A stretch of DNA of 5,960 bases from Nostoc cf. edaphicum LEGE 07299 (GTDB taxonomy: Bacteria; Cyanobacteriota; Cyanobacteriia; Cyanobacteriales; Nostocaceae). The position numbers and the translations under genes are program-made. Below are positions 1 through 5,691 of this stretch, in pieces. The DNA lies in contig NZ_JADEXF010000260.1 of assembly GCF_015207245.1 (NCBI RefSeq), positions 1 to 5,960 on the forward strand, written 5' to 3'. The notes beneath the pieces are model-generated. The model was not told the DNA's origin. It saw nothing but the letters and a program-made list of their open reading frames with translations, and searched no databases. Position 1 is the first letter of the stretch, and each line of letters begins with the position of its first letter.

Positions 1-735
1 GATCTAGCTCAAGTAGAAAATCCTCAGCTTTCCTACCCAGAATACTACTTGCGGCCATTCCATGCTTACGAAGGTGGAGACCTCAGTTGGAAAGCAGCTT
101 GGGAACTAGAAGTTGCGGCTCGTACTGTCCACGCTGGAATTTGGCAAGACGCTGGAGCAGAAGGAGATGCTAAACTGCGCCAAAGTTACCACGATATTCT
201 CAAAGCGCAAATCCCCAATCAACCCCAATACATCCTAGATTTAGCTTGTGGTGTGGGTTTGAGTACATTTACCATGCAAGAAATTTATCCTCATGCCAAA
301 ATTACAGGCTTGGACTTATCTCCCTATTTTTTAGCCGTTGCCAATTACCGCGCTGGGCAACGTCAAGCTAAAATTAACTGGCTTCATGCCCAAGCTGAAT
401 CTACTGGGCTACCTGATGCCTCGTTTGATTTAGTTTCCATTTTCCTGATGTGCCACGAATTACCCCAGTCAGCAACCCGACAAATCTTAGCTGAAATGCG
501 GCGCGTGTTGCGTCCGGGTGGCTACTTGGCAATTATGGATATGAATCCCAAATCTGAAGTTTACAAGAAAATGCCAGCCTACATTTTGACTTTGCTCAAA
601 AGTACTGAACCGTATTTAGATGAATATTTTGCTTTGGACATTGAGCAAGCTATTGTTGAGGCGGGTTTCCAAGCTCCCACGATCGCTAACAATACCCACC
701 GTCACCGTACAGTAATTGCTCAGGTGAGTGGTTGA
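1..735 (+). CDS. Class I SAM-dependent methyltransferase, 5'-truncated by the window edge
   Basis: The protein is predicted to transfer a methyl group from S-adenosylmethionine to an unknown acceptor in the cytoplasm. Motif I, DLACGVG, is encoded at 238-258. It is followed by the strand-2 acidic motif GLDLSP, the LPDASFDLVS motif and the post-motif RVLRPGGYLAIMD, in the order typical of the Methyltransf_11/25 Rossmann fold. The first available start is a TTG at 49, but frame 1 is open from base 1 and reads DLAQVENPQLSYPEYYLRPF, which continues smoothly into the downstream protein. The real start therefore lies upstream of the window and the TTG is internal. The stop TGA (733-735) overlaps the next gene by 8 nt, suggesting translational coupling. 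The fold is near certain. The substrate cannot be read from the sequence; small-molecule, lipid or quinone methylation are all possible. Confidence 0.9.
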   Translation, partial: DLAQVENPQLSYPEYYLRPFHAYEGGDLSWKAAWELEVAARTVHAGIWQDAGAEGDAKLRQSYHDILKAQIPNQPQYILDLACGVGLSTFTMQEIYPHAKITGLDLSPYFLAVANYRAGQRQAKINWLHAQAESTGLPDASFDLVSIFLMCHELPQSATRQILAEMRRVLRPGGYLAIMDMNPKSEVYKKMPAYILTLLKSTEPYLDEYFALDIEQAIVEAGFQAPTIANNTHRHRTVIAQVSG

Positions 736-1696
736 TTTATCTCTACTGTTGTGGGCAGCAATACCACCCTTACTGCTGCTAGGCTACTACTACTGTCGGA
801 TGCCATTTGCCCCACCTCTGTTAAAGTTACTGATGTTCTTTATCATTGGGGCAATATCTGGTTTTTTAGCCCTTAGACTCGAATGGGATTTTGAAAATGT
901 AGCGAACTCTTTTGTGGACTGGCATCAGATTAAGCGAACGCTTCTTGGTACAGCCTTGCGGCAGCTTGTGGAAATAGGCCCAATTGAAGAAGGCTGCAAG
1001 TTGGCTGCGGTTGTTATCCCAAGCTACTATCTGCAACGCAAGTATCGATTACTTCACTCTACGGTTTTCCTCTTTGCGATCGCCGTTTCCCTTGGATTCA
1101 CTGCCGAAGAGAACTGGATTTACTTTTTCCACGGTACAGCATCAGTTTTTGAACGTACTATCGGCACGCCAGTCCATGCGATGTTCTCTGCACCTTGGGG
1201 ATATGCATTAGGAATCTATATTTCTTCTAAAAATCGCTTAAATCGCGACAAAAAGTTTATTTTTAGGGCTTGGCTAAATTCTGTAATCTGTCATGCCCTA
1301 GTTAATGTCCTATCTAGTGCTTGGGGTTACTCATTACCCTTACGTTTCCTGAGTTACGGTTTATTTCCATTTCTGTTGTGGATGTTTTGGCGGCTGGAAC
1401 AATTACTGCGAAAAGTGCAAGGTAAACCTGTAATTACCCTGGTTTCAGAACGTACACCCCAGCACCGTTACTGGCAAAGAAGTTTAGTGTTGTTTGCCCT
1501 CGTACTGGGCGGAAATGCTATTTTTGGGCTGTTTCTCTTAGTCAGGACTGTTAGTCCTTTGAGTCCGTCAAAGTTTTTTGACACTGATATTTTGTGGTTT
1601 ATATTTAGTCGCTTTTTACTAAATCTCTTTTTAGGAGTTTTAGCGTGGGGCATTTATCGCTATTTGCGACATTCCGCCCGTCGTCGGTATTTTTAA
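728..1696 (+). CDS. PrsW-family glutamic-type intramembrane protease
   Basis: This is a predicted polytopic inner-membrane protein of 322 residues with about 7-9 hydrophobic segments. It carries the PrsW signature motifs: PIEEGCK with E87, E88 and K91, FTAEENW around E127/E128/N129, GTPVHAMF with H150, and ICHALVN with H189 and N193. In this superfamily (PrsW/CPBP/Rce1-like) such Glu, His and Asn residues form an intramembrane active site. Bacillus PrsW cleaves an anti-sigma factor, but no anti-sigma or sigma gene is visible here, so the substrate is unknown. After the catalytic core there is a soluble stretch near 225-250 and two further hydrophobic segments (about 250-273 and 287-312). The start is taken as GTG 728 because an in-frame TGA ends at 727. 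The AGGTGA at 722-727 abuts the start, too close for a normal ribosome site, so reinitiation from the overlapping methyltransferase is likely. TTG 749 is an alternative start. Confidence 0.85.
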   Translation: MVDLSLLLWAAIPPLLLLGYYYCRMPFAPPLLKLLMFFIIGAISGFLALRLEWDFENVANSFVDWHQIKRTLLGTALRQLVEIGPIEEGCKLAAVVIPSYYLQRKYRLLHSTVFLFAIAVSLGFTAEENWIYFFHGTASVFERTIGTPVHAMFSAPWGYALGIYISSKNRLNRDKKFIFRAWLNSVICHALVNVLSSAWGYSLPLRFLSYGLFPFLLWMFWRLEQLLRKVQGKPVITLVSERTPQHRYWQRSLVLFALVLGGNAIFGLFLLVRTVSPLSPSKFFDTDILWFIFSRFLLNLFLGVLAWGIYRYLRHSARRRYF

Positions 1697-1717
1697 AATA
1701 TGATTTAGGAAAAGGCT

Positions 1718-1723
1718 AGGGGG
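1718..1723 (+). promoter_or_regulatory. Ribosome binding site of the Uma2 gene
   Basis: AGGGGG lies 5 nt before ATG 1729 and supports that start. The gap after the PrsW stop is only 32 nt, so the Uma2 gene may be cotranscribed with it. The AT-rich stretch just after the PrsW stop could also hold a -10 element, but none is clear. Confidence 0.55.
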
Positions 1724-1728
1724 TTTCT

Positions 1729-2286
1729 ATGCAAACAACTCCAGTGCGTTGGACGACTGCTGATCTAGAGCTATTTGCTAGCGATCGCAGAAATCGCTAT
1801 GAGATTATTGATGGAGAACTATTTGTGACTAAATCACCTAGTTGGGATCATCAATCAAGTTGTGGCAATATTGTTACAGTTCTTAAGATTTGGTCAGATG
1901 AAACTGATTTAGGTGAAGCTGCGATCGCACCTGGAATTATTTTTTCAGATTCTGACAATGTGATCCCCGATGTGGTGTGGGCAAGTCATGAACGGTTAAA
2001 ACACTTGCTAGATGAGGCTGGACATCTCACGGGCGCACCAGAGTTAGTAATAGAAGTTTTATCGCCCGGCGAAAAAAACGAAAAACGCGACAAAGAAACA
2101 AAGCTAAAGCTGTACTCGGTGCAAGGAGTTCAAGAATATTGGATTTGCGATTCTGTACAAAACAAAGTTGAGGTTTATCGACGCGAACAGGCTGCATTAA
2201 AGTTAGCAGCTACTTTATTTAATCAAGATGAACTGACAAGTCCTTTGCTACCAGGTTTTAATTGTTTAGTAAGTAAACTTTTTTAG
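1729..2286 (+). CDS. Uma2-family (DUF820) PD-(D/E)XK nuclease-fold protein
   Basis: This 185-residue protein matches the Uma2/DUF820 family, which is greatly expanded in cyanobacteria and has a restriction-endonuclease-like fold. Visible landmarks in order are an N-terminal YEIIDGELF segment (24-32) with E25 and E30, H41, the IPDVVW strand carrying D81, APELVIEVLSP carrying E109, a Lys-rich helix (RDKETKLKLY, 120-129), then GVQEYWICD (133-141). D81, E109 and a helix lysine (K122 or K125) are the probable metal and catalytic residues, so the protein looks intact rather than degenerate. Its length is normal for the family (about 180-200). ATG 1729 has a good AGGGGG site. Family members are annotated as putative endonucleases, but their biological role is unsettled; no partner methylase or antitoxin gene is adjacent. 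It is the last plus-strand gene and converges on the pterin synthase gene. The family call is firm; nuclease activity is inferred. Confidence 0.92.
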   Translation: MQTTPVRWTTADLELFASDRRNRYEIIDGELFVTKSPSWDHQSSCGNIVTVLKIWSDETDLGEAAIAPGIIFSDSDNVIPDVVWASHERLKHLLDEAGHLTGAPELVIEVLSPGEKNEKRDKETKLKLYSVQGVQEYWICDSVQNKVEVYRREQAALKLAATLFNQDELTSPLLPGFNCLVSKLF

Positions 2287-2335
2287 TTGGGCATGGGCAT
2301 GGGGACGATTTAAATTCCCTATGTCCTATGCCTAA
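2287..2335. terminator. Long imperfect hairpin between convergent genes, possible terminator
   Basis: Bases 2290-2305 pair with 2316-2332 through 16 base pairs, including two G-T wobbles and one bulged T at 2324, around a 10-nt loop (2306-2315). Weak pairing extends outward to 2287/2335. It fills most of the 60-bp gap between the uma2 stop and the pterin synthase stop, which suits termination from either side. There is only a short T run (TTT, 2336-2338) on the plus side and none on the minus side, so it is not a classical intrinsic terminator. The left arm contains two GGGCAT units and may derive from an interspersed repeat. Confidence 0.5.
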
Positions 2336-2346
2336 TTTGCAATTAG

Positions 2347-3219
2347 CTAAACTTGTGCTAATACTGGCTGATTCGCGGATGCATTGACTGAATCTGATTC
2401 AGACTCGGTGCAGTAGATTTCGCAGGAGTTATTCGGACTTTCAATCAATTTTACTTTGTGAAGTTTAGCTCCCAATTCCTCAATAGGCGATCGCAGTAAA
2501 TTACTAATGTAAAGTGCGATATTTTCCGCAGTCGGTACAATCTCTGCAAAGTAGGGAATATCTTTGTTTAAAAAGGTGTGATCGAATGGCTCTAACACAT
2601 AATCTTCTACCACTTGATTCAGGGCACCTAAATCTATAATCATGCCAGTACGCGGGTCAATTTTTCCTTTGACAGTGACTTCTAGATGGTAGTTGTGTCC
2701 GTGACCGTTGGGACGAGCGCACTTACCATAAATCTCAGTGTTTTCTTCCTTACTGAGTTTAGGATGAGCTAGCCGATGGGCGGCGCTAAAGTGAGTACTG
2801 ATGGTGAGGTAGGCTTCCATTGCGTTTCCCATATAATCTGCCCAAAGTTCAGGATGTTCAAATAACTGCACACGGACTAGAGGCAAATGAGGTGCTAGCC
2901 GCTGCCAGATAATCCGTGCAATATTCTCAGTGGTAGGCAGAGTTTGTTGAAATTCTGCCCACACATCATTGAGATAAGAGAAGTCCAATTGACTGGTAAC
3001 TTCCCGTTTAATTACGTGTTTCACATCAGACAAGTTCAACACCATGCCATATTCATCCAATTCCCCAGCTAGGGAGATAAATAAGACATAGTTATGTCCG
3101 TGTCCTGGAAATCTAGTACCAGCACCAAATTTCTCAATATTCTCAGCTTCACTCAGTTCTGGCAACCAATAACGATGACTTGCTGAAAACTGGGCGCGGC
3201 GGTTAACAATGCATTGCAT
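2347..3219 (-). CDS. Tandem 6-pyruvoyl-tetrahydropterin synthase / QueD-like protein, N-terminal domain degenerate
   Basis: This 290-residue protein contains two PTPS/QueD (T-fold) domains. The C-terminal domain (about 137-270) looks fully active: zinc ligands H148 (FSAAHRL), H173 and H175 (GHGHNY), catalytic C167, the D213-H214 pair, PTAEN (229-233) and pterin-anchoring E260. The Cys-to-HGH spacing of six residues and the GKC-x4-GHGHNY pattern resemble animal PTPS more than short E. coli-type QueD. The N-terminal domain (about 1-136) keeps H15, H40, H42, D79, PTTEN (95-99) and E121. It has G34 where the catalytic Cys should be and F80 in place of the catalytic His, so it is probably structural or regulatory. 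A likely substrate is 7,8-dihydroneopterin triphosphate, giving either 6-carboxytetrahydropterin for queuosine or a biopterin-type pterin. The start is ATG 3219, without a strong Shine-Dalgarno. A hydrophilic tail (271-290) follows domain two. No queuosine or folate gene is adjacent to settle the pathway. Confidence 0.9.
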   Translation of the reverse strand: MQCIVNRRAQFSASHRYWLPELSEAENIEKFGAGTRFPGHGHNYVLFISLAGELDEYGMVLNLSDVKHVIKREVTSQLDFSYLNDVWAEFQQTLPTTENIARIIWQRLAPHLPLVRVQLFEHPELWADYMGNAMEAYLTISTHFSAAHRLAHPKLSKEENTEIYGKCARPNGHGHNYHLEVTVKGKIDPRTGMIIDLGALNQVVEDYVLEPFDHTFLNKDIPYFAEIVPTAENIALYISNLLRSPIEELGAKLHKVKLIESPNNSCEIYCTESESDSVNASANQPVLAQV

Positions 3220-3294
3220 GAGTACACTATGAGCAGAATTTAAAATTTCTTAATCTTTTTCTGTTTACAGCATAAACTAATTCCTAAATTATGT

Positions 3295-3318
3295 GTCATT
3301 TGTCATTTGTCATTTGTC
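3295..3318. repeat. Heptamer tandem repeat (GTCATTT)3 plus GTC, STRR-type
   Basis: Three perfect GTCATTT units (3295-3301, 3302-3308, 3309-3315) are followed by a partial GTC. On the minus strand this reads AAATGAC, the same unit found between rrf2 and cysK. Heptanucleotide arrays of this kind are typical of intergenic DNA in heterocyst-forming cyanobacteria. The array lies about 75 bp upstream of the pterin synthase start. Confidence 0.8.
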
Positions 3319-3365
3319 CAAGAAAAGCCAGACCCACTCTTTAACGTGGTTTGAATTAGTCCGAT

Positions 3366-3382
3366 GAAAAACAAAGTTTTTC
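3366..3382. terminator. Small AT-rich hairpin downstream of the J-protein gene
   Basis: GAAAAAC (3366-3372) and GTTTTTC (3376-3382) form a 7-bp perfect stem with a 3-nt loop. It lies about 80 bp past the stop of the minus-strand J-protein gene and could help end that transcript. The stem is GC-poor and has no T tract of its own, so this is a weak call. The rest of the 244-bp gap (3220-3463) holds two heptamer arrays, presumably the pterin synthase promoter, and nothing else I can support. Confidence 0.25.
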
Positions 3383-3437
3383 CGCCGCACCATAAAAAAA
3401 GTAAGCTTAGGGTATCACAAGAGACGGGGTATGTACT

Positions 3438-3461
3438 AATGACCAATGACCAATGACCAAT
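3438..3461. repeat. Heptamer tandem repeat (AATGACC)3 plus AAT, STRR-type
   Basis: Perfect AATGACC units occupy 3438-3444, 3445-3451 and 3452-3458, followed by a partial AAT. The array ends 2 bp before the stop codon of the minus-strand J-protein gene. It differs by one base per unit (a phase-shifted ATGACCA versus ATGACAA) from the AAATGAC arrays elsewhere in the window. Confidence 0.8.
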
Positions 3462-3463
3462 AA

Positions 3464-4165
3464 TTATGTAACAGAAGCTTGTGCTTCACAGTGCAATCTC
3501 GTAGCTATGCGGAATAGTTCATGACCTGTGTGTAAATAACGCTCGTCGTAGTTCAAAGGAAAATAACTTAATTCATCGAGTCCATCTGCTACTTGATCGA
3601 GGCTGTAGTAGAGGTGAGCCGCCGTTCTTGCGAGACTGGGGGGATTTGGTAGGGAGCGGAAAGTAGTTTGTGCCTGCTTGAGGTCATCTCGACAGGTTTT
3701 TAAGTATTCCTGAAATTCATCTAACAACTCATCATCAAAGGGATCGGCAGCTAATTGATCCATTTGTTCTTCTAACGAATAAAGAATGGTACAAAGCAGG
3801 CGATTTACTGGTTGGTAAACTTGGCGTAGCCATTCTTCAACTTGCTCGTCAACATCCCGTCCAGTTTTTCGTCTTGTCTGGTAATGCTGTTGGGCTGATG
3901 CTGTACGCTGTTGGCGATCGCTATTTAATTTTTGGGAGTCATCTTGCAGTTCTTTGTCATAATTGCGGCGATTTTGGTTGTCGCCTAAGACCTCATAAGC
4001 TGCATTGATGCGGATAATTTGCTCGCGATCGGCTGTTTCCTGATTACTGTCAGGATGAAACAACTTAACCAAGCGGCGATAAGCTTGCTTAATCTCCGCT
4101 TGGCTTGCACTTGGACTAACTTTGAGAGTTTCGTAATGGTTAGAAACGTGGTTATAATTGACCAT
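3464..4165 (-). CDS. J-domain (DnaJ-like, class C) co-chaperone with a cyanobacterial helical C-terminal region
   Basis: This 233-residue cytoplasmic protein has an N-terminal J domain (about 9-73). It begins HYETLKVSPSASQAEIKQAY, has the HPD motif that stimulates Hsp70 ATPase at 37-39, and ends with INAAYEVLGD and RRNYDKEL. There is no Gly/Phe region and no CxxCxGxG zinc finger, so it is a class C J protein, not the housekeeping DnaJ. A charged linker (about 74-105) leads to a predominantly helical region (about 106-230) without transmembrane segments. I do not recognise that region as a named domain; it presumably picks the client or location. ATG 4165 follows the cysK stop by only 15 nt on the same strand, so the two are probably cotranscribed. 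There is no strong ribosome site, consistent with coupling to cysK. A role in folding CysK or in sulfur/iron-sulfur metabolism is speculative. Confidence 0.88.
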   Translation of the reverse strand: MVNYNHVSNHYETLKVSPSASQAEIKQAYRRLVKLFHPDSNQETADREQIIRINAAYEVLGDNQNRRNYDKELQDDSQKLNSDRQQRTASAQQHYQTRRKTGRDVDEQVEEWLRQVYQPVNRLLCTILYSLEEQMDQLAADPFDDELLDEFQEYLKTCRDDLKQAQTTFRSLPNPPSLARTAAHLYYSLDQVADGLDELSYFPLNYDERYLHTGHELFRIATRLHCEAQASVT

Positions 4166-4180
4166 TAATTCAATGTAGCG

Positions 4181-5143
4181 TTAACTAACGCTAGCGGCTA
4201 ACCTTGCCTCTAAGTCTTGGAACAACGGTGTACTCAAATACCTCTCACCAAAACTGGGCTGAATCATTACAATTAAACGTCCTTTATTTTCTTGACGTTG
4301 GGCGACGCGAATTGCTGCACATAAAGCTGCTCCACTGGAAATACCAGATAGTAGCCCTTCTTCTTTTGCCAAACGCCGACTATAAGCGATCGCTTCTTCA
4401 TCGGTGACGGTAATCACCTCATCAATCAATTTTATCTTGAGAACTTGGGGAATAAACCCAGCACCAATTCCCTGGATTTTGTGGGGGCCTGGTCGTCCCC
4501 CAGATAAAACTGGGCTATTGGCTGGTTCAACTGCGATCGCCTTGGAATTAGGCTTGCGTGCTTTAATCACTTCTGCTACACCAGTGATCGTACCACCTGT
4601 ACCAACTCCTGCCACAATAATATCGACTTGTCCATCGGTATCTTCCCAGATTTCTTCTGCCGTAGTTTCCCGATGCACTTTTGCATTGGCTGGATTGCGG
4701 AACTGCTGCAACATATAGGTATTTGGTGTAGTATTAACTATTTGCTGCGCTCGTTGAATTGCCCCACTCATGCCTTCCATTCCTGGTGTTAGTTCCAGTT
4801 CTGCTCCATAAGCTCGCAACATTGCCCGACGCTCTCCACTCATCGTTTCTGGCATTGTCAAAATTAATCGATAACCCTTTGCTGCTGCTACCATTGCTAG
4901 GGCAATACCGGTGTTTCCAGAAGTGGGTTCTACCAATACTGTCTTCCCAGGAGTAATTAGCCCCTCCTCTTCAGCAGCGTTAATCATACTTACCCCAATC
5001 CGGTCTTTGACTGATGCCGATGGGTTCATACTTTCCAGTTTCACCACAATTTCTGCAACACATCCTTCTGTTTGAGGAATTCGGTTTAACTGCACTAGAG
5101 GGGTACGACCAACTAGTTCTGTAATGTTACGAGCTATCCGCAT
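4181..5143 (-). CDS. cysK: Cysteine synthase A (O-acetylserine sulfhydrylase)
   Basis: This PLP enzyme joins O-acetylserine and sulfide to give cysteine, the last step of assimilatory sulfate reduction. The 320-residue length is normal. The PLP Schiff-base lysine is K46 in [10 protein letters not shown]. The substrate loop TSGNTG is at 74-79, the PLP-phosphate loop GTGGT at 181-185, the CysK-type segment [12 protein letters not shown] at 221-232, SGISSGAA at 266-273 (a Ser there contacts the pyridine nitrogen) and [10 protein letters not shown] at 296-305. The GIGAGFIP segment and general sequence favour CysK over CysM, and the PSFGERYLS ending is plant/cyanobacterium-like. ATG 5143 is supported by AAGGA 7 nt upstream. 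The gene follows rrf2 after 84 bp and precedes the J-protein gene by 15 nt, all on the minus strand. A CymR-like regulator next door suggests local sulfur control and possible complex formation with CysK. The function call is very secure. Confidence 0.97.
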   Translation of the reverse strand: MRIARNITELVGRTPLVQLNRIPQTEGCVAEIVVKLESMNPSASVKDRIGVSMINAAEEEGLITPGKTVLVEPTSGNTGIALAMVAAAKGYRLILTMPETMSGERRAMLRAYGAELELTPGMEGMSGAIQRAQQIVNTTPNTYMLQQFRNPANAKVHRETTAEEIWEDTDGQVDIIVAGVGTGGTITGVAEVIKARKPNSKAIAVEPANSPVLSGGRPGPHKIQGIGAGFIPQVLKIKLIDEVITVTDEEAIAYSRRLAKEEGLLSGISSGAALCAAIRVAQRQENKGRLIVMIQPSFGERYLSTPLFQDLEARLAASVS

Positions 5144-5150
5144 AAATTAG

Positions 5151-5155
5151 TCCTT
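5151..5155 (-). promoter_or_regulatory. Ribosome binding site of cysK
   Basis: On the minus strand AAGGA lies 7 nt before ATG 5143, an ideal Shine-Dalgarno spacing. It fixes the cysK start and suggests cysK is translated independently of rrf2. Confidence 0.75.
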
Positions 5156-5170
5156 AATTATTCATTATTT

Positions 5171-5221
5171 GTTATTGGTCATTAGTCATCAACAAATGAC
5201 AAATGACTAATGACAAATGAC
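5171..5221. repeat. Inverted repeat built from AAATGAC heptamers in the rrf2-cysK gap
   Basis: The right part contains four heptamers: AAATGAC (5194-5200), AAATGAC (5201-5207), TAATGAC (5208-5214) and AAATGAC (5215-5221). The left arm 5171-5189 is the reverse complement of 5203-5221 at 17 of 19 positions, including a perfect 12-bp core (5178-5189 with 5203-5214), around a 13-nt loop. The structure occupies most of the 84-bp spacer between the rrf2 stop and the cysK start. It lacks a T tract on the minus strand, so it does not look like a standard terminator. It could fold in a rrf2-cysK transcript and affect processing or read-through, or simply be an STRR array. Confidence 0.75.
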
Positions 5222-5227
5222 CCTTGA

Positions 5228-5665
5228 CTAAATGTAGTACATGATATCTAATTGCCGCCGCGAATCTCGTTTTTCACAAAGATCCTGGAGCGTATATTTT
5301 TGGAAGACGAAATTTGCCGCGCGACTTGCTTCTTGCCAAATTTCTTCTATAACTGAACTGTCTATGCTTTTGGAATTAATGTTTTCTTCACCAGCCCGCG
5401 CCTCTAAGCCTTCTAAACATTCCAAAATTTCAAAAAGGATGATTTTTCGGGGTTCTCGCGTTAATAGATAGCCACCTTTTGATCCACGCTGACTTTTAAC
5501 TATACCGCCACGCCTCAAGGTTGCTAGTAGCTGTTCCAGATAGCGATCGGGTATGTTTTGTTGTGCTGCAATTTGTCGAATTTGCAGCGGTTCGCCGCTT
5601 TCGTAATGAGAGGCCATCTCTAATAAGGCGAGAATTGCGTATTCCGATTTACAGGATAGTTCCAC
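5228..5665 (-). CDS. Rrf2-family transcriptional regulator, CymR-like (no Fe-S cysteine triad)
   Basis: This is a predicted DNA-binding winged-helix dimer of the Rrf2 family. Numbered from the chosen start (145 residues), it shows MELSCKSEYAILALLEMA, a helix-turn-helix around 28-47 (QIRQIAAQQN and IPDRYLEQLL), the wing RGSKGGYLL (60-68), ILECLEG (81-87) and a long C-terminal helix. Cysteines occur only at 5, 83 and 130, so the closely spaced triad that holds the cluster in IscR is absent. The tail, TLQDLCEKRD...DIMYYI, resembles the C-terminus of Bacillus CymR as I recall it. The start is the GTG at 5665, favoured by the typical Rrf2 N-terminus; TTG 5674 would add three residues. No ATG is available in frame and no good ribosome site precedes either start. 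cysK lies immediately downstream, supporting control of cysteine synthesis, though the target and effector are inferred. Confidence 0.9.
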   Translation of the reverse strand: MELSCKSEYAILALLEMASHYESGEPLQIRQIAAQQNIPDRYLEQLLATLRRGGIVKSQRGSKGGYLLTREPRKIILFEILECLEGLEARAGEENINSKSIDSSVIEEIWQEASRAANFVFQKYTLQDLCEKRDSRRQLDIMYYI

Positions 5666-5691
5666 AAGCAGCAATAAGTTAGGGGTAAAAA

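Noticed and set aside
984..1211. 75-codon plus-strand reading frame
   Set aside because: It lies wholly inside the PrsW gene in another frame. Its translation shows no family resemblance, while the PrsW frame carries all the catalytic motifs.
1468..1653. 61-codon minus-strand reading frame
   Set aside because: It is antisense to the hydrophobic C-terminal part of the PrsW protein and is a low-complexity Lys/Arg-rich shadow.
1729..2286. Uma2 nuclease considered as part of a restriction or toxin-antitoxin system
   Set aside because: No DNA methylase specificity gene, antitoxin or transposase adjoins it. The upstream methyltransferase has a small-molecule-type fold and lacks DNA methylase motifs such as DPPY/NPPY.
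3295..3461. Heptamer arrays considered as a CRISPR array
   Set aside because: The units are 7 bp, directly abutting and without spacers, and no cas gene is nearby.
4204..4956. Three plus-strand frames (4204-4407, 4404-4718, 4759-4956)
   Set aside because: All are antisense to cysK, whose frame is fully conserved through this region. None has a ribosome site or recognisable motif.
5241..5471. 76-codon plus-strand reading frame
   Set aside because: It is antisense to the C-terminal half of the Rrf2 gene and its composition is that of a shadow frame.
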